From positions 23,535 through 87,534 of the forward strand of contig MU832095.1 of assembly GCA_029204225.1 (NCBI GenBank): DNA of 64,000 nucleotides, read 5' to 3'. This DNA comes from Diphasiastrum complanatum (lineage: Eukaryota > Streptophyta > Lycopodiopsida > Lycopodiales > Lycopodiaceae). The translations under genes and the position numbers were made by a program. Under the pieces are notes generated by a model. It made no database searches, was not told the origin of the DNA, and saw only the letters and a list, made by a program, of their open reading frames with translations. Shown here in pieces: positions 35,327 to 46,985 of the stretch; within the stretch, counting starts at the first letter, position 1; every line of letters begins with the position of its first letter.

Positions 35327-37860
35327 ATGGCATCCACAAGCAATAGTAATCAAAATTCTCAAAAGATTGATGCACTTTCTACTAAAGTTGATGACATGGA
35401 GCTCATGTTTAAGCAAATTTTGGAACAATTGAAGCCTAGTCATGTACCAAAAAGGCAAGGGTATAGGGACGCTCGAAAGCAAAGGGTTACATGAGCACCT
35501 AATGCCCGAAAGGTCAACGTCCGTCAATGTTGTTGCCATAGGACCAAGAACGTGCAAAGAGGGAGAACCTTAGTTTTGGATGTTTCGAGTAGCATAGGTG
35601 GAAAGAATGTCCACGAAAACCAAATGTGGACCACGTATAATCTTCAGGTGGATCAAACAAACCAAATGGATGACCCTATGACAATGGAAGAGATCAAGCA
35701 AGAAGCCAATCCAGATGTTCCAAGCCTCATGAATGTTTTAGTGGGAAGGAGAGTGGAAACGCACGGTTTCACCAGCCCTTTTGTCAAAGTCGGATCACCA
35801 ATGGTATCAATTTCCTAGCACTTCTCTTATTTTTATGCAAGGAAAGTTGTATGGTAGAGATGTTCAAGTTTTATTTGACACAGGGTCCTCTCATAATGTG
35901 TTGAATTCAACTTTGGTACATAAGCTAGGAATGAAAACTCAACCATCCCAATACCCATACACAGTGGAAATTGCTAATGAAAAGGGTATAGAGATTTGGG
36001 ATAAGAGGGTTGTGGGCATTCCACTAATTGTACAAAGTTACACAAAAGAGTGGGATTTTTAGATAACAATGCTTGCACGATTTGATGTGGTGCTAGGTAT
36101 TTGTTGGATGATGCAGAAGCCACACATAGCCTGGGATACTCATGTGTATGAGTTCCAGTTTAATGGTGTGACGCATTCCCTTCGTGGTGAGCGGGATGTG
36201 CCTCTTGGAGAGCTTGTTTCAGCTATGCAGTTGTGTAGGATCCTTTATGAGTACATGTATGTTTGCTTTCTACTTGATATGTCTACTAACACTAGTCAGA
36301 GTAGCATGCAATGTGTGGAAACCAGTGTTGTTGCCAATTTGGATCAAGAGATTAGGAGGGAGTTTTCAGATGTGTTCATAGATGATCTTCCATCTATTTT
36401 ACCTCCTAAGAGAAATGTTGAACATAAGATTGAACTAATACCCGGATCATGTCCTGTCAATAAACTTCCTTACATAATCAATTTAAAGGGGAAGTGAGAT
36501 GGATGGTCAATGATTATATATCCAAAGGGCAAATACGACCTAGTGATTCCCCTTTTGCATTTCCAATCATTCTTGTAAAGACGAATGATGGATCAAGGCG
36601 TACATGTGTGGATTATTGAGGTTTGAACAAGAGAACAATTAAACATTGATATTGTATGCCACATACAGATGATCTTCTTGATGACTTGTCAGGTGCCACT
36701 GTGTTCAGTAAAATAGACCTGAAGAGTCGATGCCATTAGGTTAGAGTTCATGAAAAGGATGTAAAACAAATTTGGTGAGTGGACTGAACTGCAACAAGCC
36801 AGCTTTGATTAGTTGAGGCAAGCTATCGTTGAGTGCATCACTCTAAAATTGTAGAACCTCAAACGCCTTATGTTCTAGATACAGATGTGAGTGGCATTGT
36901 TGCGGTAGCTATGTTGATGCAGGAGGGAAGTCCTGTAGCCTTCGAGAGCAAGAAGCTTACCTTAGCATGGTGTAATTTATCCAACTCATGAAAAGGAGTT
37001 GTATGCCATTGTTCATGCATTAAAGGCATGGAGGCATATCTGTATGGATCAAAATTTGAAGTTTTCATTGATCACGATACCTTGAGATACTTTTGTAAGC
37101 AACCAGACCTTAGAAGCCAGCAAGCCAAATGGTATGAGCTTATGCAAGAGATTTGGTACAAGAAAGCGTGTGGCAAATACATTATCTCATGTAGTATATC
37201 AGATGTCATTTATAGTCATTGAAAATGACTTACTATCTAAGATAAGAAAGGCTTAGCAAAAAGATGCTAACTATAAGAAAGTGGCACAAGAGGTTTATCA
37301 TGGCCATGTAGAGTCTCAAGAGGAGAACTCTTGGTTCGCACTTATCTTGAGTATTCCATAGAAGATGGAATAATGATGAGAAATGGTAAGGCTCTTATTC
37401 CAACTTGTGAGATGCTGTGAAAGAGGATCTTACATCTCTATCACAGTTGCCCTAGTGCTAGTCATCTTGGTGTGGATAGGACCTATGAGTTGATACATCA
37501 TTACTTTTGGTCTAAACTTAAGAAGTAAACCATTAGGTGATACATTATGTTGAGTGTCAGGTTAATAAGGCTGAAAGGATTAAAGTGCCTGGAATGTTAC
37601 GCTCGTTACCCATATCAAAGGGGGGATGGAAGAGTATTTCTATGGACTTTATCACATGTTTACCACGTACGAGCAATAACATAATGCTATCTTAGGTGTG
37701 GTTGACAAATTCATTAAAATGGCTCATTTTATCCTAGCACATAATAAAATTGATGCACCTGGTACTTCTAATTTGTGCAGCTCGTGTTCAGACTTCATGG
37801 ATTACCTAGATCCATTGTGTCTTATAGAGACTCTCATTTCACTAGTAGCTTTTGGACTAT
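35327..37860 (+). pseudogene. Gag-pol remnants of gypsy copy B
   Basis: Gag starts near 35327 (MASTSNSNQNSQKIDALSTK) but a stop ends it by 35494. The protease region at 35835-36062 has VLFDTGSSHNVLNSTLVHKL, keeping an intact DTGS centre. The next frame (36069-36497) runs through RFDVVLGICWMM to the RT entry DDLPSILPPKRNVEHKIELI. RT at 36480-36770 is broken by stops and lacks its YVDD block. RNase H fragments (VAFESKKL-like; FEVFIDHDTLRYFCKQPDLR) lie at 36870-37140. Integrase scraps run to 37857. Confidence 0.88.
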
Positions 37861-37861
37861 G

Positions 37862-38310
37862 ACTATATTAGTGTAGTGAGTAATTCCGAGATGGCTAAGG
37901 GGAATATGGATTGACCTTCTAAAAAGTAGAGGGTTGACATGTCACACTTGGTGAGTGACACTTGTCAGCAGGCGGTAAATGGATTGGTCAACAAGACATG
38001 TGTCATATGCTCATTGGGACACTTGGTCCAGCATATAAGTGACACATGTCAAACAATCTACCTACTAGCTTGCCTATGTATCAAGGTACTGCCAAGGGGC
38101 AAGTGTCAATTGTGCATGGAGTTTGCCATGTGTCGACGTTAGGATGTGTCACAGTTAAGAGGTGCTTGAAGGGATATAGTGTGAGCCTTGCCAGGCATTC
38201 CCTATCTTTTTTCTATGCAACTATGTACAAATACTTGAGATTAATAAAGAGACGGATTTGTTGTGTAATTCTAGGTATTTACTTAGGATTCTGTGAACTT
38301 TTATGCAACA
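37862..38310 (+). repeat. Partial 3' LTR of gypsy copy B
   Basis: Starts inside the LTR at the equivalent of the GTGACTAATTCCGGGATGG block and ends CTTTTATGCAACA. It is missing the first third of the LTR. Confidence 0.85.
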
Positions 38311-38315
38311 AGTTG

Positions 38316-39012
38316 GCTAGGTGGAGGTTAGCCATAGACTCTCCCACTTGTTACTCTAGTGTAGTTTCTTATAAGACCAATAAAGGGAAAATAGTTTCAT
38401 CTTTTTGTGCACTATTTTAGTTAGCTTGTGATATTTGGTGTCAATGACATCATGATCTAGGAGAATGTAGATTGTTGCAGACAAAAAATGACACACTTAG
38501 AAATGATACAAAAAGACAGAGCTTATTATATCCACCATCGTTACTTATATCAATGCCCTAAACAAAGTGTCACGAGATTCTCATTGCTCAACGTTATGAT
38601 TTATCACAAATTTAGAAACAATAAAAAGTTCAAACTTGGAGCCTCAATTCTATTGGTAACCGAACAGTTATCACGTACATTTAAACTACTTGGTACTCGG
38701 TGCTCATTGTTAATAACTCCTAAACACTAACTATAAACAAGTCAACAACATTTGTCGAAATTCCAAATTAAAATGGATCAGATATAACACATGGTTGGGA
38801 TTGCCTTTGTACCTTCTTGTAAAGCTTCTCGAACTCTGTGTTTTCACTATTCTTATATCAGGAAAACATATGCTTTCAAAATCAAACAACGAGATCTTTT
38901 TTTGCATGGATTTCAGAACTTTTGTGATTCTACCAACTCCCAAAAACAAGGAATTGATCAGCGAGAAATCGTTGAAAACTCTGACATTGAGTTGTATTGA
39001 ACTTATATCCAC
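38316..39012. other. Intron 1, nothing recognised
   Basis: No family-like frame. Plus-strand frames reaching into 39013-39487 are antisense shadows of the exon there. Confidence 0.5.
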
Positions 39013-39487
39013 CTTCCTTTCCAAGAAAATCCCCCACAAAGAGGTCATCGATCAATCCTCGCCGTGCGCCGACTGTTATGTTCATATTATCCGCCTCCTT
39101 ACCCAAACGATAAAGGTAGTCCTTTCCTTCGTGATCCTTTGCCGTCCACGACGATTGAGATGCTTGGGAGCCACTCCTCCTTCTTTCCACTTCCATCTCT
39201 TTGCCCAAAGGTACCTCTTTCTGGGGCTCAGAGGGCTCATCACTTGCAGCCAATATGGCAAATGGGTAGTGAGATACATAGCTCCGCAAAATCTGGTGGC
39301 GAATTCTACTGACAGTTACACAACGCCCCCAACGTTGCTGGCAATTTCTAGAGGAAAAGGAAAAGGGGATGAAAAAAGCAGAGATGCTGAGGAGGCGAGG
39401 ATTTGTGCAAAGAGCTCCTGCGCAATTGAGAGCTGCTGACATGCATGTAAGAGGAGACGGAGCAGGAGCAACAACAGATACCATCAT
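39013..39487 (-). CDS. Rubisco-activase-like AAA+ protein, exon 1 with transit peptide
   Basis: The frame opens at an ATG at 39487. Its first 70 or so residues are rich in Ser, Ala and Arg with few acidic residues, as in a chloroplast transit peptide. The mature start is near SHYPFAILAASDEPSEPQ. It ends KDYLYRLGKEADNMNITVGA and then RRGLIDDLFVGDFLGKE, the conserved lead-in of the plant Rubisco-activase-like family. The donor GTGGAT lies at 39012-39007. The split last codon (G|CG) continues at 33233. The AAA+ core follows on the exons at 33147-33233, 26787-26900 and 12085-12146. It is probably a stromal ATPase; whether it acts on Rubisco is not shown here. Confidence 0.8.
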
Positions 39488-39846
39488 AGTGTTCTTAGAA
39501 GCAGAGCAGAAATTATTATTTCCAGAAATGAAGTGTGATAATGCAAGCTTGCTCTTGTTCTAGCTCGCGTTCCGTGCTATGCATTTCTTTAAAGCTGACG
39601 CTTTTATTATTCAAGGATGAAAACCCATCAATCTACAAACAATCTACAAAAAGATGAGATTACATAGAATGATAATGCCAAATGGCAAAAGGTAGAGATA
39701 AGACATGAGAGTAAGTAGAATGATTATGCCAAACCTTAAGAAGTAATTAAGCTAAATTAGAAAGCATAACGGTTGCACCCTCATCCAAGGGTTTCGTATG
39801 CTTGAAAGATTGCATGATCATCTCTCTATTGACATGTAAGTTTGAG
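39488..39846. other. Upstream region of the Rubisco-activase-like gene
   Basis: Should contain the minus-strand promoter. No clear TATA box at a fixed spacing was recognised. Confidence 0.35.
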
Positions 39847-40136
39847 GGTGGCTCTTGGGTATCTTTTGGTCCTAGCCTAAATGAGAGGCCAAAGTCCTCT
39901 CTACCTTATAGCTCCTTTGGAAGGTGGCTCCTCGTTAGCTTTGTGGTCCTAGCCTAAATGAGAGGCCAACGTCCTCTCTGCCTTATAGCTCCTTTGGAAG
40001 TTGGCTCCTCGTTAGCTTTGTGGTCCTAGCCTAAATGAGAGGCCAAAGTCCTCTTTGCCTTAGAGCTCCTTTGGAGGGTGGCTCCTCGTTAGCTTTTGGT
40101 CCTAGCCTAAATGAGAGACCAAAATCCTCTCTGCAG
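39847..40136. repeat. Tandem repeat, 76-77 bp unit, about 3.8 copies
   Basis: Units begin at 39847, 39923, 40000 and 40077 with GGTGGCTC or close variants. All contain GGTCCTAGCCTAAATGAGAG and, except the last, GCTCCTTTGGA. A few substitutions distinguish them. Confidence 0.95.
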
Positions 40137-40205
40137 AGGACGTGCACTTGACGGAGCCGAAAGGAGAGTTTTTACCAGGGATTAACATAGTTAAATGAAG
40201 TCCAT

Positions 40206-40232
40206 GAGAGAGAGAGAGAGAGAGAGAGAGAG
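40206..40232. repeat. (GA)n microsatellite
   Basis: About 13 GA units. Confidence 0.95.
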
Positions 40233-41870
40233 TTGGCCATTTATAGTTCATGCCCAATGCACATTGTAGATAAATTCTGAGGGCTCTCATAGTCTCAATT
40301 TTGTAAGCAATGTAATTAAATAAAAGTCCGACACTGCATAACGGTGCACTTGTATTGCACAAAAAGCCAATAGTTTTAAATACGCCTAGCTCCTGACTCT
40401 CGACCACCTAATGCTGAATCAATGGTTACTTTTGTTTGGTTCAAAAACAACTACTTTGAGCCAAGTAAGAAGTGCATTGCGGAGTATTCAATCTTTGCCT
40501 ACCTTAAAGAGCCAAATGAAAGAAGCAAGATTAGGCTGGGACAAGGAGAGAAGTCAAGGTACAAAGCCAGAAAGCACCGAGTGGACATTAAGCGATAAGT
40601 CCTTTGGGCTCAAGGAGCCTTGATACCTGTGCAGAAATGATCAAATTTGGAGTTCAGGGAGCTCAACACAAAGTGCAACATCAAAGGAGTTCCAAAGTCA
40701 AAGTCAGAAGCGACAAGAGTGAACACTTTGACAAATCCTTTGTCACCAATTAATAAGGGTCTCGAGTTTTATATAAGTGATATGAAATCTATGCTTTTCC
40801 TAGACAAAGTAATATTTTCAAGTTATATATATTTTCAATGTAAAGGGATGAGCCTCCGATTTGCGGTATGCCAACTACCATATTAATAAAGTGGCTAGTA
40901 AAGTGGGTAGTGTACCAAGTAGAATAAATGTTTTTGAGCCTACTTGGAAGACATCTTGGCATTAATCTGATATCTGATTAGGACATCAGATTTTGTAAAT
41001 GTGGGGTGGATGTTGTAAAGCTAGCTACAAGTGCAAGCTTTGCTCCAAGTGCCGACATTGTTCCTAGTGCCAGTAGTTCTCCCGGTGCCACTACGACCAG
41101 AATCCAGCCAGTGCCAAGTTCCTATGGCTCAAAAACTTCGATCAAATCTAGCGAAGTCCAGAGAGCTCGGATCGATGTGTAATCACCTCACACGATCTAG
41201 GCATGATTAAAAAAAGCCTAGGGATCAATAAATTCTAGAGAGATAAAATGACTTTCTAGAAAGAAAAAATCTTAGAGAGAGAAAAATGTGCTTTACCAAT
41301 TTGGTCTAAGCACTTGATGTGAGAGGATGTGGCGAATCCCACCATAACAAATAGGGGGATGCAAGTTACAACTCAAGGCGAGCTCCAACCAAGTCTCAGC
41401 CCCCTTTGTTGGAATGTTGTCATGACGCCTTCCTTGGCATGCCAACGCCCCGGAGACTAGGATCGGTCACACACTTGAAATGTAACATTCTCAAATTTAT
41501 TAATAAAGTGGGATTTTTCTCATAACTCTGATTACCTTCTAAATTTCAAAGTCTGGTAAAAGTATCGATTGTCGGCCGCTTCAAATCTTTTTGATCTGGT
41601 GCATAGCTGAGGGTCGTATCCCAAGACGTCCATCGGGACCATTTGGTCTAAGATGCCAATGGCATGTTGTCGGGACCATTTGGTCCTAAAACTAGTTGTT
41701 GTCATATTTGTCACGGCTTGTGGTTATGTGTGTTCCTTGCATGAATGTGAATCGGTTAAAAGCTCTCGGAGAACAGGCTCTAGCTTGTTGGCTGAGTTGG
41801 ATGGCTTGCTTGGGTAGAAGTTACATGTTTATGGTTGTCTAGTCTGGCGTGGTGCCAGGTTGGCTTCTAG
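40233..41870. other. Intergenic, nothing recognised
   Basis: No family-like frame on either strand. Confidence 0.4.
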
Positions 41871-42197
41871 CGCTCATGACGAAGCTTTGAGTTGGTTAAG
41901 TCTAATGTAAGTCATATGGCTTGATTGGAATGGATGTTACTCGTTTGTAACAAAGCTTCAAGTTGGTTAATTTTGATGTATGTCCGGTAGCTTGCTTGAA
42001 GGAAAGTTATAGGACCCCTAATCTAGCATGGCACCAGGTTGGCTCTCAATGTTGTATCCAGAACTTTAAGTTCCTTAAGTCTGATCTTTCTTGGCAAGTT
42101 GGCTGCTTGTATGTCGAGTGAGTTTGAACGGCAAGTGTTGAAAGTCGGAAAGCTAAATCGTGGCTCCCGGCTCTCTTTGGGATGCCTACGCTACACC
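41871..42197 (+). repeat. Dispersed repeat, inverted partner at 63662-63990
   Basis: About 330 bp containing three variants of an AAGCTTTGAGTTGGTTAAGT-like subunit roughly 100-150 bp apart, ending CTCTTTGGGATGCCTACG. The reverse complement of 63662-63990 aligns with it end to end. Confidence 0.85.
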
Positions 42198-42199
42198 TC

Positions 42200-43129
42200 T
42201 TTATCTCACAATACATTTTCCAAAAAAATCTTTGGATTTCTCAAACACATCATTGTATGGAATTTGCAAGTCTTGTGATTAGGGAAAATGTGCTCAATGA
42301 AGTATTATATCAAGCTAGCAATTTGATTCAGTCCACCCGAAAGACACAAACTTGGCTCCTCATCCTCCTCAAATGCCATTTATTCTATATTATAATCTCA
42401 CATCTTTATGTATGTTTTATTGACACCGTGAAGTTAGGGGGAAAAAAGTGTTGTACCTCTCGAGGGCCAACATCTCTATGAATCCACTAGCGTATAGTCT
42501 AATATCATTTGGGCATGTAGCAAGTGGCAACACAAGTATTGTAGTGTTGTTATCACTTGAGCCATCGTCTACCATTTGGACGTCTTTTGTCTACACAATG
42601 AACATGCCAAAAACATGGCAAACTTTCTTCATTAGTTTGTGTAATTGTGGATTCTTACAAATAAATGTTTCTAAAAACTTAAAATTTTGTTGTAAAGACT
42701 AAATTAAATAGTAGAAATGATTTGAGGCACATATTTCAATACCACACTTATTTGTCATAACATAGAACTATTTTATTCAAAGAACAACCAGCTATCAGTT
42801 CATATTGGAAAATACTTAGTAAATTTGTACACTTTCCTTGGATGTACACAAGCACAATCTTAAATGGAAAAAAAAAAAGTCCATTTGTCCAATAGTTTCA
42901 AATAACATATATTTTTCCATGACATTATGCATATTGTTAGCAAATTGCTTCAATGCAACTTATTTAAGTTACAGCAACTCGCACATTTGTACTTGTGAAA
43001 TAATGCGATATTTTTTTAGCTACAAGCAAACATGCAATGCAACCATTAGCCAAAACATTTTAAGTGTCCAACATGGTTTACATGACAAAAAGAGACAACA
43101 ACAAATGGTGTTGACCACAACTCTATTAA
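42200..43129. other. Intergenic, nothing recognised
   Basis: AT-rich; no family-like frame seen. Confidence 0.4.
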
Positions 43130-44450
43130 ACAACTAAGCACGGTATTCCATTTGTAGTACATTCCATTTCGGCTCTAGAAATATGAGCGCATAAGCATTA
43201 CATCCAAATACTCTTAAATTTGTCACATTAGGTTTGACACTATTATACACTTACTCATGTGTCTTCCCTTTCAAGGCTTTCTTTGTTGAGAAATTTGTAA
43301 GTACATTGTCATCTGCACTACCTTCATCCAAAAAGAATTTATCAATTCCCTTTTTTTCATCATGCTTCTAATACTCGCCACCAATCGTCTATGTTTTACC
43401 TTTGTCACTCTACTACATTGAGGAGTGTAGGTAATGGTTGATTTGCTTCTTATGTCATTGTCCTTGCACTTTATGTCGAATTCTTCTACATTGTATTTTC
43501 CATCTATATGACTTTCCAAGACCTTGATCTACTTACCCAATTGATTCTCAACTAGAATTTTGAATTAAATAATCAATCGCTTGTGCTTAGAAAAGCAGAC
43601 TCAAGTTTTTCTTAAAATGTTGACATCATAAATATCATTATGGATGAGCTACAATGTGCTCTTCACCTCTTGTTCTTTGATGTTGTCTTATTATGCAAGT
43701 GTCGCAAATTTTTGGCTCATTCCTAATTCCTGGAAATCTTTCACCATACTCTTGTCATATAAAAATTAAAGACTAAAATAATTTAGATGTTTATACCTCA
43801 CATGCCAAAGATAACTTTGATCATCCTTCTATGTCACACTTGCCATCATCTTAAATTTTTTCTTCATGTCCTTGATCATGAATCTATCCTTGTAAAACTC
43901 CAATTTCCTATCATTATTGATAATACAATCAACTGATAAGAGATTCTTTTCCAATTTCCTATTGTAAAATACATTTCTAATTATGATAAATTTGGATTGG
44001 CACATTTCCATGTCCCTTGATCTCATGTGTGATGTCGTCTCCTGGCACCACTTTCTTGTCAACATCTTTATTCACATAGGACGAAAACCACTCTATATGT
44101 AATGTCATGTGTGATGAAGCTCCCAAGTATACATACTGATCATCCTCATTTGAGATGAAATTCTTCTTCATCAAGGCGTATGATGCATTTTATTCTTCTC
44201 TTTCTTTTTCATATAGAAAATTTGTAGATTGATGACTATTCTGATCTAGCACTCAATTGAAGTTTCTTCTCTCTATGTCTTTAAATCCTTGTCAATATCA
44301 CTTGATGCGACATTTGGCTTTTGTGTCAATTATCTTTCTACATTGATAGCATCCAATTCTCTTTGATTTACATCACTCACCTGTCCTGATCAACACTTTG
44401 ATGTATGATGTGTAGATTTTCAACAATTGAAGCAATTTATCTTTTAATTT
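43130..44450 (-). pseudogene. Ty1/copia gag-protease-integrase fossil
   Basis: Minus-strand pieces in element order. A CCHC-like knuckle lies near 44400-44440 (CFNC and HHTSKC). The protease at 44174-43977 has YVYLGASSHMTLHIEWFSSY, where the active-site Asp-Ser of DSGA has changed. A GAG-pre-integrase region lies at 44065-43829. The integrase end at 43519-43271 has a YTPQCSRVTKVKHRR block and SIRSMMKKRELINSFWMKVV. Many stops and deletions. It points away from the copia fossil at 44677, so the two are separate insertions or an inverted pair. Confidence 0.82.
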
Positions 44451-44676
44451 TTGGTTTGATATGTATCTTTCAACTGATCAAAAATTTTCTTTCCTCCTCA
44501 TTTGTTGTCTTGATTTTTATTGATAAAATCTAAGAGAAGGTGTTACACTTGGACTACATTGTATAGTCTTTCTCTCTGGCTAGTATTGTGATTTCTATGT
44601 CCATAGTTGTGTAGCAATACATGAAAGAAATGCAATGTCCTATCATGGATGAGATAAGACATGTTATCAATCTTGT

Positions 44677-45575
44677 TTGAATCCATTATTCTTTTGGATG
44701 ATAGATCTTAATGCATTGTTGTTTGGTAGGTTATCACTTGGTTATTTTGCATCAACAAGTTTGATGGTTAGAGTGGCACTTGGGATTTCTCTTGGTGTAT
44801 GGAACTTTCGTATTTTGTGTCTTGGCCTTCCAAAGGCTTTGGAAAAGAATGCAAAACTTTGTGAAGCTTGTGCTTTGGCCAAAACACATAAACTACCATT
44901 GCTAGATTTGTCATAATGTCTTCTTATCCTCTTCAATTGATACGCTTGAGTGTATATTCTTTTAGTACTATGAGCATTGGAGGAACTAACATGTTTGTGA
45001 AATTCATAAAGCATTTTATCATCTTGAAAGAAAAGTTCAAAGGCTTGAGAGTTTTTGGTTGTTCATGTTTTGTGCATGTACTTTTAATGGTAGAACCAAA
45101 GATGACCCATTCTTCATGAAGGGGATAATGGTAGGCTATTCAAGAAAAGGGTATGAAGTGTACATTCCATTTAGTAAGAATTTTGTTGTCTTTAGAGGTG
45201 TGATCTTTGATGAGAATAGCAGGTACAAGTTTGTTGATTCCACTAACAAGTCTATTGGAAAGGAAGTCATCAAGATCAAGGAAGAGCTTGATCAAAGGAG
45301 GAAGTTGTCAAAGTTCCCAAGAGATAAACTGAAGGGTAGAGCCAATAAGGCTCACATATCTTGACAAAGTAAATATGGCCAAGGAAGGTATACTAACATC
45401 TTATGCATTATTTCTCTCTTTGATGAACCTTCTAGTGTGAATAAAGCTCTAGAGTCAAAATTTAGGCATGATACAATGTTAGAAGAGTGCAATGCATAGA
45501 TTGAGAATGATATGTGGGATTTGATTGATTTATCTTTGAATAATCATGTTATTGGCTATAATTTTATTTATTTAT
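44677..45575 (+). pseudogene. Ty1/copia integrase-RT fossil
   Basis: GAG-pre-integrase block at 44740-44910 (LCEACALAKTHKLPLLDLS), then an internally deleted integrase, then the integrase C-terminal block at 45059-45230 (GIMVGYSRKGYEVYIPFSKN and VIFDENSRYKFVDS). The RT N-terminus lies at 45420-45570 (IENDMWDLIDLSLNNHVIGY). Frameshifts and a stop at about 45498 show it is inactive. It ends before the RT catalytic region. Confidence 0.85.
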
Positions 45576-46985
45576 TATGACATCCTTTGAGAAGGAGTTT
45601 CTTGGAAAGAACAAAAATCATGATAGTCTTGTAGATGATCTTGGTTTTCTTCATCAACACCAAGAGATAATTGTCAAGGTGATGGAAATTGACATCATGC
45701 AGAAACCCAAGGAGTAAAATTATGTTCAAAGATAGTGCAATTTGGGTTTTTAACCTTATGAAAGTTTGGATAAGGTCAAAGTTGGAGCAAAAAAGTATTT
45801 TTATACCTTCTTTGAGGTCCACTTTTTCTACTACAAATTTTTGACTTGACTGACCTATTAGGCTTGACTATTTGTGAAATTGGAGTCCTAGAAATGCAAT
45901 GCTTGAGAGTTTTAATGTCAAGATTAGTAAAATTATATCTTCCTATCTCAAGTTTTGGGGCCATGCCTATGTTATTTCCATTGTATATTTTATTGTACAT
46001 AAAGGTATGTGAATTGAGCACATAACCTTCTAGAATAGGTTGAGTTTGAGTTAGGTAGATTCAATCTTGATGTCATGCAAAAGTTTAGATTACATGCGAA
46101 GTCATTTAGTGTGCATGCAAGCAATATGCAATCAGTGCATGCAACATGCAAAGTAGTTTTCATAATCTACACATGTCTAGGCAATTTTGAGAGGTGACAT
46201 GCAGTACATGCAATATCCATGCATGCAGTTTTACATGTGGATCCTTATTAGTTGAGTTAACGAAGTAAAGTGTACTTTCCATGCAAGTCCACTGTAGAAA
46301 TTCGAACCTCTTTGGTGTAGGGAAACTTTGGCATGTTTTGCCATTATTGTGAATATTGAGATTTTGGTATTTTGGACTCATTCTCTCTCTTCTCGAGTTT
46401 TATGACTTGATTATCTCTCTCTACCCAAGAGCAGGCTGTTTTTCCCATAGTGAGCACTTAGAATTATTTCTGATATCCATTTCTCATAGTAGAAAGTTAG
46501 TTTTTTCAGTCTAATGTATGCCATTGTGCTCTTTTCTTAGATTTTTCAAGTAATCTGTTCATTGATCAATCTTGTGCACATTAGAGAAAATATGGGCCCA
46601 AAGAGGGCCCTATAAGAAATGCCATGTAGGAGAGAGAAAAATAGCTATAAAGTAATGATAATATCATTTTCTAACTTCTTTACACATCTGCCCGCACTAC
46701 TTTCCATGTAAATGAATGCACCTTAGTTTAGTCACATCAAACTTCACTGGTGTTTAACCATAGTTAAAATATAATCTTTCAAAATGTTGAAATATTCCCT
46801 CCCAGTAGTTGGGAACACTCAAAAATTTGAATTAGGAGTGACATTTCTGAAAAAAGCCTACGGCATCTCTATCTCCAGGGTCAAAAACAAGTGTTTAGCG
46901 CCATCTCAATCTCTAGCAGAGTCGTTAGCACCATCTCCAGCTTTGTTATTGTCATTGTGTTGTTTGTTACTATACTACTGTACTA
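45576..46985. other. Non-coding; CATGCA-rich stretch and possible LTR-like sequence
   Basis: 46070-46235 contains about ten ATGCA words, many as CATGCA. 46380-46560 has CTCTCTCTACCC-type sequence that resembles 60215-60290. The left end of the multigene transposon should lie within or just right of this stretch, but I found no convincing terminal inverted repeat. Confidence 0.4.

Larger units (their letters stand above)
34071..38310 (+). mobile_element. Ty3/gypsy copy B, internally deleted
   Basis: The 5' LTR (34071-34712) is followed by the primer site TTGGTATCAAAGC. Gag, protease, a collapsed RT, RNase H and part of integrase follow. At about 37857 the integrase frame jumps directly into the interior of the 3' LTR (37862-38310), removing the integrase core end, chromodomain and LTR start. 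AGTTG at 34066-34070 and 38311-38315 is a candidate target duplication, although the LTR start has lost the usual TG, so the exact boundary is uncertain. It sits in intron 1 of the Rubisco-activase-like gene, antisense to it. Confidence 0.88.

Noticed and set aside
38795-39439. A 214-codon open frame on the plus strand
   Set aside because: It is antisense to the Rubisco-activase-like exon at 39013-39487, whose minus-strand translation has clear family motifs; the plus-strand product has none.
39847-40136. A CRISPR-like array
   Set aside because: Units are contiguous 76-77-bp repeats without unique spacers, in a eukaryotic context.
46746-46775. CACTGGTG as a Transib-like left terminus paired with CAGTG near 56270
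   Set aside because: The words match only five bases, the flanks (AACTT and ATGAG) are not a target duplication, and the following sequences do not pair.
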